The notes under the pieces were generated by a model. The model was not told the origin of the DNA. It worked only from the letters and a program-made list of their open reading frames with translations, and ran no database searches. From contig VZRS01004052.1 of assembly GCA_013398055.1 (NCBI GenBank), positions 62,001 to 126,000 of the forward strand: DNA of 64,000 bases, read 5' to 3'. The DNA comes from Ifrita kowaldi (lineage: Eukaryota; Chordata; Aves; Passeriformes; Cinclosomatidae). This document shows positions 1 through 13,290 of the stretch, in pieces; position 1 is the stretch's first letter; each line of letters opens with the position of its first letter. Both the position numbers and the translations under genes were made by a program.

Positions 1-1239
1 CCTCTCCAGCCTCCCTTACAGATCTCATCTCAAGGCAGTGTTTGACCTTCTCACCTACTTGAATCCATTTGGTTTAACTCCTTCTGCTTTAGGCTTGAAA
101 GACAAATGGTTTAGGTATTCTAGAACAGGTCACATCCTCACTTGTGATGGCAACCCTGTCATGACAACTGGCACTCATCTCTTGGCAGGTTGTCCTCTCT
201 ACCTGTGCTGCCATTTGTCATCACAACCCATGACCCTGCTCCCCAGACCACGAGCATCATCAATGTTTTACAGGTCCTTTCCCTTTAGCATGAAAGTAAG
301 GGTTTAGTTTTTGAAGAAATGCTTACAGTTCTGATTGATAGAGGATTTTTAGTCCATTAAACAGGAAGCTGTAGCAAACTGTTTGCTTTCTCTTTGATGG
401 CTTTACCAGACTAAGTGCTGGGGTAGAACTGTTCCCTGGGAACTGGGCAGAAGTGTTTGGGCTGAGGTCCCAGGAGCAGGAGGTTTCCTGTCTGCAGTCT
501 GTGACCATCTCTCCTTATGCAGCAAAGCGTGGACATGTAAATAAGAGAAGTAGCCAGTGTTTCCCCACTGTGGCTGGTTTCTTCACTGAAGAGCTGTGCA
601 AGGCTACTCAAAATCAACAGTGAAACTCTTGACATTTGCCTTGACATTGAAGAGAAATTCTGAATATGTTCCTTTCTGAGGTAAGGAGTGGCAAAGAAGG
701 GAATGAAAATGAAATGAGATGTCTCTCAGTGGGGGAACATGCAGTAGATTACAGGGAAATTGAAATGCAAAGATTGCAATAAAGTTCCTACTTTATTTTG
801 AATAGTTCCAGGAAACTTGTTCAGACAAAATCTGTATCTGCATTTTTAAAAATATGTCAAACTTAATTTACGGGGGAAAAATGCTAATAAAATGTTTAAA
901 ACTGCTTCATCACTGGTAGACAGTGTATTGGGCATCCATCAGTCTGATCTAACATGCGGGATACAGCCTTTGCCCATGGGATCAGTGTGAGTGAAAAGCA
1001 ATCTTCCCACTCATCCCACGGATGGAACATGGCCCCAGGCGAGCAGGCAATTGCCCCCAGTGAGAGACTGACACAGCACAGGGAACAGGGATCCTGTGGG
1101 CAGCAGGGTCTAACCAGAGCACAGGGCACGGCACTGCTCTCTCCCAGTCTCTGGCACTGGTTTGCTGGGCTCTTGGCCAGGTCACTTTTACCCTCTGTTC
1201 TCTTTTCCAACCTGGAAACTGTTCCCAGCTCATCTTCCA
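1..1239. other. unique non-coding sequence
   Basis: No gene, repeat family or RNA gene recognised. Open frames here are at most 132 codons, overlap each other on both strands, and have no recognisable domain. The stretch leads into the CR1 tail that begins near 1240. Confidence 0.5.
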
Positions 1240-1401
1240 TCCTACTCCCTACCCTGGAAGTGTTCAAGGTCAGGTTGGATGGGGCTTGGAGCAACCTGAT
1301 CTAGTGGAAGTTGTCCCTGCCCATGGCAGGGGCTTGGAATGAGAAGAGTTTCAAGTTCCCTTCCAACCTAAACCATTCTGAGATGATTCTGTGATTCTGT
1401 G
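1240..1401 (+). repeat. CR1 LINE 3' end fragment
   Basis: The sequence reads as the last ~160 bases of a chicken-repeat-1 retrotransposon. It has the 'CCTGGAAGTGTTCAAGG' block at about 1252, then 'GGTTGGATGGGGCTTGGAGC', 'GTCCCTGCCCATGGCAGGGG' at about 1312 and 'CCCTTCCAACCTAAACCATT', ending in degenerate ATTCTGTG octamers at about 1385-1401. CR1 copies are usually 5'-truncated and lack a poly-A tail, as here. The fragment is non-autonomous and carries no reverse-transcriptase coding sequence. Confidence 0.93.
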
Positions 1402-4400
1402 TCTCTCAGGCACTCTGGGGTCTGCATGGATATTACAGAGCTCACTGGCTCTGGGTGTCATCTGACAACATCACATTTAGCTTTGCTTTAAGGGCAGCTG
1501 AACATTATGTTTAGGTAGAGCAGCTGATTTAATCTCTTTAGGAATTTTTTTATGAGGCTCAAATAGCATCCATAAAAATGGAGATGGGCACAAGTGTCCC
1601 TCAAACATCCAGGTCTTCCGGACCACATTTAGTTAAAATATCATTAACTGTGCAGCATGTTTGACAAGAATGTATGACAGCACTAGCCATATGGAAAGCA
1701 TAAATATTAAATACTGTATATTGCAGCCATTTGCAAGAAACTGCATTAATCCCTTGAAGGTTAATGAGAATTATTCATGTGCATCTGAGGGAGAGAAGTA
1801 CTTCACTTTAGAAATTGAACAGCTTGACATGCCTGATTTTTCACTTACCAATAAATATGAAAATGGAAAATGGATGGACATCTTAGCAATGTGCCTGGAT
1901 GAGAGGCTCATTGAGCAACTCAGAGGTTTGTTTTGTCAAATCAATATTTTACATCATTAATATTTTCAGTTCCAGGAATCAGTGAAACAATAAATCTCGC
2001 CTGATCACAGATGGTTTGCCACTGTGTAGATATTCTTGCAAGAGGGGAAACAAATGTCAAGGAGTCAAGACAACCCTGGTTTGTTTAGTTAAGTCCTGAG
2101 AGTAAAATGGAGGGATCAATACCTGTGTGGGGTCTGCTGAGAGACCCAGGAAAAGAGGGAAAAAAGAAATGAGGCAGAATTATCCTTGATGGGCAAGATC
2201 TACCACTGACACCGTGGAGACCACTCTATTCTACCACGTGTTTGAGGCATCTAACCAGAAAATATGGACAGATATTTAAAAAGAGTTTCAGTGAGTAATG
2301 GATGTGATTTTTTGCAGTAATCCCTCTTGAAATTATTTCAAATGGTTTTGAAACAGCTTTGTTATGGCCTGTTTTTACGTGAGCCACCTGCATCAGCAGA
2401 GTTAGTAAAAACTTGAAATGATAAAATTTCTCTGAATTGATGGAAATCATTTGTTGTCAGTGAAATCTTCATGTTGCTTTGCAAGGAGCAATTTCTAGAG
2501 ATGGCTAAAATTTGTGGATAGTTTTAATTAAAGTGTGTGTTTGTTGGGGTTTTTTTCAATAGCATCCATCATAATGAAAATACTTTCCCTTCCTTTTTCT
2601 CCCACCTTGTACTTTTTTCATAATACGGTCACCATATTCATGCTGCACATTTTGGCAAATTCCTGCATGGTTCATGGTAAATAGGAGAATTCCATCTCTA
2701 CTAGCCATGAACATCATCCTGTGTAAAACTGGGACATTTAACTGTCTCAGCAAAGAGAAAAGCATACTGTGACTAGAAACCACACCTTCCAGAGCCTTCA
2801 GGGCAGCTTGCAGAACAGGTTTTCAGCTGATGTGAATGACAGGAGCTCCCACCGGTCTAGGAAGCAGTGGGGCTGGACTGATTTCCACCAGCAGAAGATT
2901 TAGCTCTGCATATGCTCCCTTCAGTGCTAAATGCTCGCACTCCAAGCTCATTCCTGCTCAGCCTGAAACAGGTAGTGAAACAGACAGTCAGAAAATACAG
3001 GGAACTGCCACAGGCACCATCTCTGCAGGAGCTCCTTGGGAAGCGAAGCCTGTCCACCTGAGGAGGGAGGATGGGCCACTGCAGCTCCACTTTGCCTGAG
3101 CTCAGCCCCTGCCCTCACTCCTGGCTCTGTGGTGCTGGTTTGGACTCGGCAGCTCCCTCGGAGGGCTGCAGCAGGGGCAGTGCTGGGGCAGGGAGAGCCC
3201 ATGTGCTGGAGGCCAATGCGGCTGAAACTGCTCGAGGGGCTGAGCAAAGGGGCTGATGGTGACCTGGGGATGCCCTAGAAATCGGGGAATGAGAGGGAGA
3301 ATGAACTGACAGATCAAGCACAGTGCTCTGTTTCTGCACAAAGAGTATTGGCAGATGTGTCAGTGCATCCCATCACAGAGGCTTTTCCTTCTCAGATATC
3401 TGGATTTCCAGTGCTGGTGCTTCAAATGTGGCTTGTGTGAAACAAGTCCAGAGTGCCAGCAGACAGACATCTCCCTGCAGCACAGTACAAGTGATGGGAA
3501 GCTACTGGGAGAAATCCTGTGCTACTGGGAACATCCTGCCCTGTTTTCTGTGCCAGAGCAGCCCTGTGCTGGTGTGCAGCGATGCGTGTGGACCAGGGGC
3601 AGTCGCACACACAGCCAGCTCCTGGTCCCATAGAAACCTTAGTGAATCATGCAGGATCCACATGCAAGCTCAGCATTGTGGTTATCAGTAGCTGGACTTC
3701 CAAGGAATTAATGCACTTGGTTCCTCTTGCACTGTGTCCAAGGCCAGAAAAGCAGCTGAGGGAGAGTGGTTTGTGTTAGAAGTATATTTATGAACAGCTT
3801 CTAAAGGGTTAGGTAAAGGGTGTTTGGATAAGTAGCTAATCAATTTGCACAGATTATTACAAGACCAGCAGAGGCACAGGCTGCTTATGAATGCCTTACA
3901 GTGTCAGCTCCCATTATGCACACAACCATTTGATACATGTATTAGTCACCTCTGTAACTGCTATTTCTAAGCATTTATAACAACAGCATTTACGTGAATC
4001 TCCTTACAAAGTCAGTGAATCCATGAGACTGGGACTCACTGACCCCAACACAGGCTGCTGAGGAGGAATCAGGCAGGAGGTCTCTCCCTTGTCCGAGGGA
4101 TAGCTCTCAAGAGTGTCTCACTGCCCAGAAATCTGGCAACCTGTGAACTCCAGCAGCAGAATTTTGCTCTGTTTTCATTGTCAGACACAGCACACAAGCA
4201 CTGTCAGATCGTAGGAAGGAAAACACAGCTGGTGATTCTGAGCTGTGTTATGTTTTTATTCTGAGTCATTTACCACCTCCTTTAAATAATCCCAGAAGCC
4301 TCCACAGGGATTTACTTTTACAGCATAAGATTGCTCTGATCTGTGTCCGTCTCTGGGCTTTTCCTTCTGCTTTTCAATTTCTGTTCTGGCCTGGCTCTGC

Positions 4401-6780
4401 TGGAAGAGAGGATGGGCTCAAAGTCACTGAGAGGAACATTTTAAGGCTCTGAGGATGATCCATGACTGATATAAAGCACAGCAGATCCAGTGGCTTTGGC
4501 GAAGCCTTGCACAGTTACACCAGTGTTGTATCTTCAGCTTGCAAAGTTGCACTGATACTGCCTTCCCAAAAAACACAAAGCACAGCTCGGCTGGGCAGGA
4601 AACGTCCCATTTCCAAGCCATGGCATGGCACAGTTTGGGCTCCAGCCACATATATCTAGAACATAAATCCATATTACCAATTGATATTGTGTGTTTTGCA
4701 GCGCTGACTGAAAAATTTAAATGCATGTCTTACAAATAGCTAAAGGCTGCTCTCCTATGAGCAAAGGAAAACAACACCTTGAATATTGAAGATGATTTTC
4801 TAAAAAGAAATTGGGTGTGAAACTACATCTACTCACTGAAATTTTGTCAGAGTACGTTGTTGCATTGCAGCTGCCAGCACTGCTGTGTGCCACAGGCTCC
4901 CCATCGCATTTGGCTGCATTCAGCAGCCAGGATCTCCCTGCTGATGGAAAAATGTCATTCAGACAGAGTGCCAATAGGCTACAAAGTTAAAAGGGAGGAT
5001 ATCCCACTTTTTTCTTTGTGCAACTGTGGGCAGTTTGAGATGTCAATGACCTCAACAACAAGGCATAAAGTACAGCCACACATGGGTGCTGTAAAGGCAC
5101 CGCACATGAGACACACGAGCCCTGACTGCATCCTGCTTTACACTGTGCTTTCGTGCTCCATGAAGCCAGAAGACCAGATTTGCTTTGCCTAGCTTTCCTC
5201 TGGAACCCACAGATAGGGGGAAAACCAACAAGAAATGGACGTAAAGTTGATCCATGCCCGTTTTCTGCTTTACTGCACAATATTTGCTTGACAGGTTCAC
5301 AAGGTAAATGTACCATGAACTGCAAGGTCAGGGTCGACTTTGGGAATATGTGAATTTTCCACAGCTGTTTAATAGCTATGCTGAGAACAACCTGCCCAGG
5401 AAATGTTCTCTCCTCTTTGGCAGAAAGGAAGCAAACAGAAAGTCATTGAATCATTCAGCCCCCCACTGGCTTTTGGACAGGCTGCCCAGTGTGACCAACT
5501 ATATCACTGGACCTTCCCTGGGAGGGCAGCAGCATCTCCCCTCAGTTTCGGTGTCCATACCCCAAATTTTCCAGATGCTTAAAGGTTTCATTTCACTCTG
5601 GGGAGAGTAGAACAACAAGAACTTATGTGGATAAAATTCAAGAAAGCACAACTCCGCTCCTCTCCAGGAGACATTCTGTGTGCTGCTCACAGCCAGAACA
5701 ATCGGCCTGTTTGCACAAGCAAAGCAATTCTTTAGGGCAAATCAGCTTCTTCTAAATGAAGACTTGTTATTTTCAGTAAGTCAGTGCTTTTGGTGGGGAG
5801 ATTTAATAAACTTCATTCTTCTTCCTCTCATTGTGATAAGAAAATTTAATTTTACTCATATTATTAATAGTATTAAGCATCTCTTGAAAATGTATAATAG
5901 GCAGTCTGAATCAGTTTGTTCAGTATGAAAATCCTCTTTTCTGATACAATATTTGGGTAAATGGAAAATATTCAGTCCCTCATAAGTGGATGTTGAGACA
6001 GAGGGAAGATAGAAGGTAATTCCAACCCTTAGGAGGGGGACAACAGCAGACTCACTCATTCCTACTATTGCTGACATTTTTTTTGCCTCCAAATAGGGAA
6101 CCTCTGAATAAAAAAGGCTCTGTCCTGAATTCACAAATGTTAAATGTTATTTGCAAGCACTTCTGCCCTGCCTCTGTCTGAGCTAGGGAGGGGTCCCCTC
6201 AAAGCCCACCATTCCCCACAGCCCGGGTACAGGCTTTGGCCGAGACACCCTTGTCCTCCCACCACAGTACCAAACTGCAAAACATGATGCACTTGGTGTT
6301 AGAGCACAATGTTTTGTGCTTTTGCACACTCCAAAGCACTCAGTCAGACTTGGGACTGTGCAAGGCAGGCACAGAACATCAGCACCACCTCTCCACCTTT
6401 GCTCTGCCCAGATAACCCACAGGTTGTCCCTGTTACCTACCCACAGTCTACAGCACACATTTTTCCCTGGCAAGTGCTTTTTGGGCCATCACACCTTCAG
6501 ATCACCAGTCAGTGCATTCCTCAGGCTGGCAGCCAGAATAAGGCTGAATGTATGTTAATGATAGGGAATATTCTTCTTATGCAAAAGGTGAATCAGGGAG
6601 ATAAATCCAGAAGCTTTCTGTGCCATTACTACAGGCAAGTGCTACAGAGTTTAATCAGGTCTATAGAGAACATAAAGAGATATGGAAACTAGTCTAAAAT
6701 AGGCTGTCTCCTATAGAGAACCTGCCCTTTCCTGTGATGCCTTCCAGGCTGGCCCAACTGCCTGGCTGTCTAAAGATTCT
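1402..6780. other. unique non-coding sequence
   Basis: No gene or recognisable repeat. The part at about 1630-1960 is AT-rich, includes a 99-codon open frame without a known domain, and looks more like non-coding conserved DNA than an exon. The part at about 2830-3300 is GC-richer, with several overlapping frames on both strands and no domain. The rest is featureless by eye. Confidence 0.45.
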
Positions 6781-7400
6781 GCACAACTCTTACAAAGGAG
6801 CAATTTATCCCCATTTTGACAATGCATTAGCATAATGGCTTGATCAGCAGACAATCTCCTTTTACTGAACAACAATATTTACTAAGCCTAAAAAAGTAAT
6901 TTTCTCCCTCCCTTGCTGACCTAACTATCTCCTGGAGTTTCAGAAATAACCAAAGGCTTTTCAGTCACTTTGTATGTATGAACAATGGAGACTCTGAATG
7001 TATCATTTCTTCCCTCTTTAGAGAGACTTTTCAACATAACACCCTTCATTTCTTCCAGACATTCTCTTTTCTCTAAGCATTACTGACACAGACGTTGTTC
7101 TCCTTACCTCGCTTGTACTAGTCATGCCTTACTGGCTCATTTGGTCCAAACATGATAAATCAATTTCCATCCAATTAGGCTACGCCTGAAGAATTAATTT
7201 GATACACTTTAGACTGTAGTATTTTGTATGTTCCTAAACGCAATTAGAAAACTTTAATTTAATCTTACATGCCCAATATGATCGGCTGGTACATAAGACA
7301 ATCCAGCTGCAGCTTGTTCAGCATGCAATTGTAGTTGTAATTGATTAAAATTGTTTTTGCAAGTGTGTCTTGATGTCATGGATAACGTGATTTGCTTTGG
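6780..7400. promoter_or_regulatory. candidate conserved non-coding element (AT-rich)
   Basis: Two adjoining AT-rich, low-CpG blocks (about 6780-6960 and 7110-7400) are dense in homeodomain/POU-like words, such as CCAATTAGG near 7170, GAATTAATTTG near 7190, CAATTAG near 7240 and ATGCAATTGTAG near 7323. There are no simple repeats and no long open frame. This texture is typical of vertebrate developmental enhancers. Conservation itself cannot be seen from a single sequence, so the call is an inference. Confidence 0.35.
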
Positions 7401-9990
7401 GTCCTACTCCTGCAAGCACATAGACACATCAGAAACTTTCTCTGTGTGAGCTGTTCATCAAACCATGCAGGATTTATGAGCTGAGCTAGGCAGGGACAGG
7501 GCTTGCTGCCCCAAAGTAGTGATTCTCTCCTCAAAGATTGTTTCTGTGATAGGAGACATGAAGATGAGAGGGTAAAGATGACAGATTTTCAAAAAAATAA
7601 AGATGCTTAGGCTGACATGCACAGAGGGAACAGCAGGGAGGATCCATCCTCCTTGGTTTCAAAACCCAACCCAAGTTCTGGGCTCAGTGGCCTGCTCACA
7701 CCAAGTGCTCCAGTTTGCAATTCTCTTCATTTATGGTAACAGTTCAGGGGGACTCAAAACACAGCCTGGGTGTTCTCTGAGGTCGAAGGGGATCCCATCA
7801 GGCCATGCCCTTGACCCCAAAGTGGTGCTCAGGCCTTTGAAGGGCTGTGAGTGATGGATACAGGAGAGCTTAATGCTTGCATCAGCCTGCCCCAGGTGGG
7901 CTCTGGCAGGGCAGGGGACCCCAGCTGCTGCTCTGGCTCCAGGCAGGGCTGCTGTTGACTCTGTCTGTTCACCCAGACCATCGCTGCAACACTTGGCAAA
8001 GGCAGATATGGTCCTCAGCTCTCCTGTCACCTCAGCCTGGCTAATTCTGGTGCCAAAAATGGATCATGGAAATACCACTCCATCACCCATCAATACATCT
8101 TGAGAAAACAAGCTCTAATTTCACCGGAGACCTGGCTAAGTGGGTCCAGAAATCCATCTAGGCTTCTGTCCTAAAGGCTTATCCAAATCTGGTCCCAGGT
8201 AACCAGATGCTATTATAATTAGACCTAACTTTGGATCTAGCAGTTACTTAAAATATTTGGGAGGATATTTCCCTCCTGGAAAATATTTTGCAAAAAAAAG
8301 CTGTTTCTTTGAACTATTTCAATAGCAAAATAGGGGCTTAGCTCAGCCAAAAATGACTGGATGAAAATCCCCCTGTTCCTTATTTTCAGAAGTAGGCTAC
8401 AGTGTGAAGGTTGACTGTAACCGGACATGACAGAATCCTAATGCCTTCAATTCTACTCACCCACTTCTGAGAAGTGTTTATATTTGAAATCATGGTGAGT
8501 TAACATGAGTTAAAGGCACATGCTCTCATCTCTCGATATGTAAGAAATGGATTGTTCCCTGGGTAATTCCAGGGCTTGTCAGAAATACATAACATAGACA
8601 CTGATTTTTCACAGCTTATAGTTCTCACTGTGTCAGTAGGTAAGAGGTGGGGAAAAAAAATCTGAAGATACAAGATGGAACAATTTTGTGCCATGCAAGA
8701 TACAGTGTGTCTAAGTTTGCTTCTGATTTATTTTCTGTTTTGTTAAGAACAAACGTCAGAAGGGAATTTCCATTTCATATGTATGATGTACTTTAAAAGA
8801 CAGGTGGTTTATAAAGTATTAAACGGCACAATGGGACATAAAATGACCCAGTGACTGCCTATGCTTGAGAAGATAGGTTGGTACGGTGTGGGAAAGAGGA
8901 AGAAAACATCATCCAAACCTCAAAATGACCAAGAGTCCGGGCCCTTGCTAACCTGACTCTTGATTTGGAAAATATAAATGCCACGTGTGTATGAATTACT
9001 ACACCACATACTGACAAAGGGAAAAGCAGATGTTAAAATGGAAATGTTTTTCTGCCCAAAGCTCACAGGTTCTTTCTTCAAATGACAGTGAACAATCTTT
9101 TTAACCTTCATTTCACTCTCTGCTGGACTGTCTCAAATGGGAGACTGGCGAGGTGAAGAGCCAAAAGAGGAAGGTGCTTTCAAAGACAGTAGTATTGACA
9201 TTTAATTGACAACACTTGCACCCAGACACCAGTGAAGACCACCCTGACACCTTTAGATGCTCCTGATGGCACTGAAGAACAACACATGAATATGGAGGTG
9301 CCTGCAGTTCTTTTCTCAGCCCAGTATATAATTTCTACTCCCACAATACCCAGAAACACTAAACAAATCTCTTTTTTCTCACAGCTTGGTGCTCATCTCT
9401 GCAGAAACCTCCCCCATCCTACAGTCTGCCTTGATTTAACCTTCCAGGCACTGTTTGGCAAACTGTTGCCCCAGGCAACGTGAACAACCCCAGCTGGCTG
9501 TACTGGGCTAGGGCTAATTAACTCCAGCCTCCTGTGCCTGTGGGTCCAGTCTCCTGCGATTGCAGGAAGTAACCCTGTCAGGCAAGCCCTTTCAGAAACA
9601 GAGAAGCTTTGTTATGAGGCTGAGTAAGTGCACATCCCACACTCCTGCTGCTCCAGAACTTCCTTCCTGTGGTAGCCTGTGGTTTCTAGTTTATTGATGG
9701 CCAGTCTATACCTATTTGTTCTCTTCAAGGGCTCTTCACCATAGCAGCATAAACTCCCTTCCACCCTGTGGACTTAGAGCAATCATGTCTCTGCTCAGCC
9801 ATGCTGCCAAAGCTTTCTTTGCTTGACTTCTTGATCACCCTTAACAGCCCATCTCCAAAGCTGCTCCCGTATGGGAACAGTGCAGCTGCACTGCTGCAAG
9901 CTGGTGTACCTACTACAGATAGAGCCACGTCAACATTTCTTTCTTTCTCTCCCTGTCATCAACACTATGCCCTTAACATGTCTTTATGTC
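7401..9990. other. unique non-coding sequence
   Basis: No gene, RNA gene or repeat family recognised. Open frames are under 100 codons and overlap on opposite strands. Confidence 0.45.
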
Positions 9991-10240
9991 CAAGGGAATG
10001 GCATGAAGCTGTGCCAGGGAGGGTCAGGCTGGGTATCAGGGAAAGGTTCTTCCCCCAGAGGGTGCTGGGCACTGCCCAGGCACCCCAGGGAATGGGCACG
10101 GCCCCGAGGCTGCCAGAGCTCCAGAAGCGTTTGGACAGCGCTGCCAGAGTGGGATTGTTGGGGTGTCTGTGCAGGACCAGGAATTGAGCTCATTGATACC
10201 TGTGGGTCCCTTCCATTCCAAGATATCCTGTGACCCTCTG
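9991..10240 (+). repeat. CR1 LINE 3' fragment, songbird-like variant
   Basis: This matches the 3' part of a CR1 variant with the words 'GGGAATGGCATGAAGCTGTG', 'GGGTCAGGCTGGGTATCAGG', 'AGAGGGTGCTGGGCACTG', 'GATTGTTGGGGTGTCTGTGC' and 'TGTGGGTCCCTTCCATTCC', ending at 'ATATCCTGTGACCCTCTG'. It is 5'-truncated to about 250 bp. The open frames of 139 and 120 codons that run through it are chance readings of repeat DNA. Low visible decay suggests a fairly young insertion. Confidence 0.9.
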
Positions 10241-11382
10241 ATGTTATGAAAACATGCTTGAAATTATTCTGCTGCTATTTTAATGTCAAACTGACGAGAT
10301 GGTGCCATTCATTGCAGTGACCGTTGCAGGCTGCCCACAACCACAGAGCAGAAGTCTCCTCCCTGCTGTCCCACTCACCTGCACAAGACCAAAACCAGAG
10401 CAGCTTGGATGCCTCTGTTCACGCTGCAACCACATGTTCTGGGTGCAGAATAAGTCACTCCTAAATAGGTATTTTATCACAGCTCTTCATTCAGTCACAT
10501 GGCCCATGCTGCTCCTGCTCAACAAAACTTGTGCACTGGATGTCCTACTTCTGGGAAATTCCACCACTAAAAAGAGGGGTTTTTTTAAACAGACATCACT
10601 GGGCAAAAAAAGACAATAGATTAAGCCAGTTCTCCTGCACACAGAGTAGTCAAACAGTGGGAAAAAATAAAGGGAACAAACAGGCATAGTACTGCAGGAA
10701 TTTTCAAAAATCCTTTCCAGCAAAGTGTGTAAGTGTATCCCTAATGCTGAGCCCTGCACAGGAATCATTGCATTAAAACACCTTGGTTGGATTTTCCATA
10801 GGTGAGCACACCCAGCCATGCCAGAGCCAGAGTCAGGCCACATTCCTGGTGCTAACACAGAGTGAATTAGTGGCATGTTTTGCAGAATTTAGATCACCTC
10901 TTTTCTGTTTTCTGTTCCTTTTTAATATAGCAGGTATTAATATATCAGGTGCCTCAAATTGTACCTCTAAAATATTCATTTTCCCAAATATTACATTTCT
11001 AGTCATATTATTTAAATGTATCAGGAAAGCTTCAACTAAATCTTTTAATCCCATTTGATCTACAAACAGAGCTGCAACATGACAGGTTGGATTAATGCAT
11101 CTGGCATTTGTGAAATTATAAACCTCACGCAGTAAACAGACAGCAACTGCTGCTGCTCTTTCCCTTCTGCTTTTGTAGCACCAGGCTAAACTAAAACCAA
11201 CCCTTTCCCTACATCTACATTTGATTGAAAGATAGACATGCATGAAAGGGTGAAGTATCCTAAGTGATGGGCTCAGTGGGATATTGAATTTATGTCTACA
11301 CTTTGATGCTTCTGGGTTTCGTTTTCTGCTCCTGAGTAGAATTAATTTTGTTCCTCACAGGAGTCAATTTGATATTTTACAT
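10241..11382. other. unique non-coding sequence
   Basis: No gene recognised. Open frames of up to 136 codons at about 10833-11243 (minus) lack any domain or codon signature that I can identify. The stretch at about 10930-11110 is AT-rich. Confidence 0.4.
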
Positions 11383-11411
11383 NNNNNNNNNNNNNNNNNN
11401 NNNNNNNNNNN
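11383..11411. other. assembly gap, 29 N
   Basis: A run of 29 unresolved bases. The left flank ends in 'GATATTTTACAT' and the right flank starts 'CCCCATTTTATTG'. The flanks do not obviously overlap each other. The length is not a standard placeholder such as 100 or 1000, so it may be an estimated gap size. Confidence 0.99.
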
Positions 11412-12870
11412 CCCCATTTTATTGTTTTAAATCCAACTTCAGGCAAAAGACAAGAGGTCAAGGAGAGACAGAAGGAATTAAAAGTGGAGAGGGGACCTTT
11501 TACAGCACAAATGTTGTTAAGACCCTTTTTAATATCCTAAGCCCCGTTTTGTCTGTCTTGGTTTCAAAAAGAGACAAGAAACTCTTTTAAAGGCGCCCCT
11601 GAATCCTCATTTCCAATTCCATGTTCTCTGTGATAAGCCTTTACCTTGTGCTCTTGGCAGTTACACCACTGACAGCGTTACTTTTCCCCTTATACTCCAC
11701 AACCAGAGCCAGAAACAAGGTAGCCAGCGCCCCGCAGGGCCTGATCCAGCATCCCCAAATCCAATGGGGAAAACCCCCCTGGGCCCTGCCCCCACGCTCC
11801 TGGGCTGGCTGTGGGGAAGGGGGTGAGCTCTCCCAACGACCCCCAAACCAACAAAACACTGCCAAGGCTTCCAGAGACTCATCAGCATTCAGAGCTGCCA
11901 CCTCCACACTGTGCAGGGCACTTCAAAGAGTGTAAAAGCACAAATATATATAGAACAAAGCAATAAAAAGGAAAAAAATTGGTGGAGGAAGAAAAGGACT
12001 GCAACAAACAAAGGGCTTTGTCTGGAAGTTTGCCTCCTGACAGCCTGTGCCCTGGTTGCAGCACGATGTTGCTCCAGATTGTTCAGTGGTCTGAATGCTG
12101 AGCTGATGGTCAGCTACACAATATAAGCATCCAGGTTTCCAGGCACAGCAGAGCCTTTCCTCATCCAGCAGTTACACAAAACCTAAGTTAGCCTCACTTA
12201 CAAGTAACTCCTCTAGGGGTGCATCCATGTAGTATGAAGGGACGTTTCACACATCTGTCCATTTTCCTACCAACACCATTCCACCAGACATGCCCCTGGA
12301 CAGCCTGAAGTGCCCAGGGCTCACACCAGAGAGGTGCTGAACAACTTGGCCCCAGCACAATGTCCTTGCCCAACTCCACATCAAGGGATCCATGGCAGAG
12401 ATCTTCCCCACCCTTCACAAACCAGGGCAGAGGGTCCCAAAGAGCAATGCCACAACCTAGACCTCAGATCTAGGCCCAGTTCTCATCTCCTGAGAAGAAC
12501 AGATGTCAGTTCTGAAGTTCAGAAGTGAGGTTTGAAAGCTAAGAACCTGAAAATACCCAATATTTACCTTTGGCTGAGTTTGCAGATAGGTTGACACAAA
12601 ACCTATGACCTGTACCAAATTCAAACTGTGCCTCTCCTTTGAAATTTACTGCTCTGTTGATATTTCACCAGCACGGCCGTCCTTTGAAGAAGGGTAAATC
12701 CTCCATCAGAAGCAGCACAGAAATCCCTGCAGAAGCTGCGGTCCACAGGGGACCTACATCACGCAGGCATTGACTGACTGACCCTTCCTTCCTGAGTGGG
12801 CATGCCCTGATGGCTGAGACAGTCAGGAATGTTCATATTGGGCCCAGATTTGTTTATTCCAGGGCCTCAG
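11412..12870. other. unique non-coding sequence
   Basis: No gene or repeat family recognised. Frames at about 11620-11935 on both strands are mirror readings of a GC-richer patch. Confidence 0.4.
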
Positions 12871-13290
12871 ATGCTTTAATGCAGACCTACTTATAGCCTG
12901 CAATGTGCGAGTGACTCTCTGCTATTTTGGCACTAATATTGTCAAATGGCATTAATTAAAACAAATCGCTTTTAAAACAGGCTGGATTCATCAACAATAA
13001 GTGAGGAGATATTTTTTCTTTGCCCCTTTTTTTTTTTTTTTAGGATTTTAATGAATAAACAGCAATTCCTATTCATTATTTATCTACTTCTGAATTTTAA
13101 TGAATAGTTCCCAGCACTCATTAACAAATCTCTGTATTTATGGAAAACTGGCACTTCATAAATATCAAATTGTGCTATTTTATGTGCTGGTTTTATATAA
13201 ATATAGAAATTCTGTAATTATCACTCGAACTGATCATTAAAATTCAAAAGCAGATAAATAAGCCCAAGCTTCCTGCCTTATTATTCAGAC
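12870..13290. promoter_or_regulatory. candidate conserved non-coding element (AT-rich)
   Basis: An AT-rich block contains repeated developmental-factor-like words: GGCATTAATTAAAAC near 12949, two nearly identical 'ATTTTAATGAATA' stretches near 13045 and 13095, and 'GTAATTATCACTC' near 13215. It is interrupted by a poly-T run at 13027-13041. There is no open frame and no known repeat. The call rests on texture only. Cross-species alignment would decide it. Confidence 0.35.
13027..13041. repeat. poly-T run (15 T)
   Basis: Fifteen consecutive T. No retrocopy signature was recognised on the minus strand next to it. Confidence 0.95.

Noticed and set aside
1661..1960. 99-codon plus frame with protein-like composition
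   Set aside because: No known domain, no splice context and AT-rich sequence with many stops in the other frames. Better explained as non-coding DNA.
9768..10233. Overlapping 139- and 120-codon plus frames
   Set aside because: Most of both frames lies inside the CR1 fragment at 9991-10240. The translation is a chance reading of repeat DNA.
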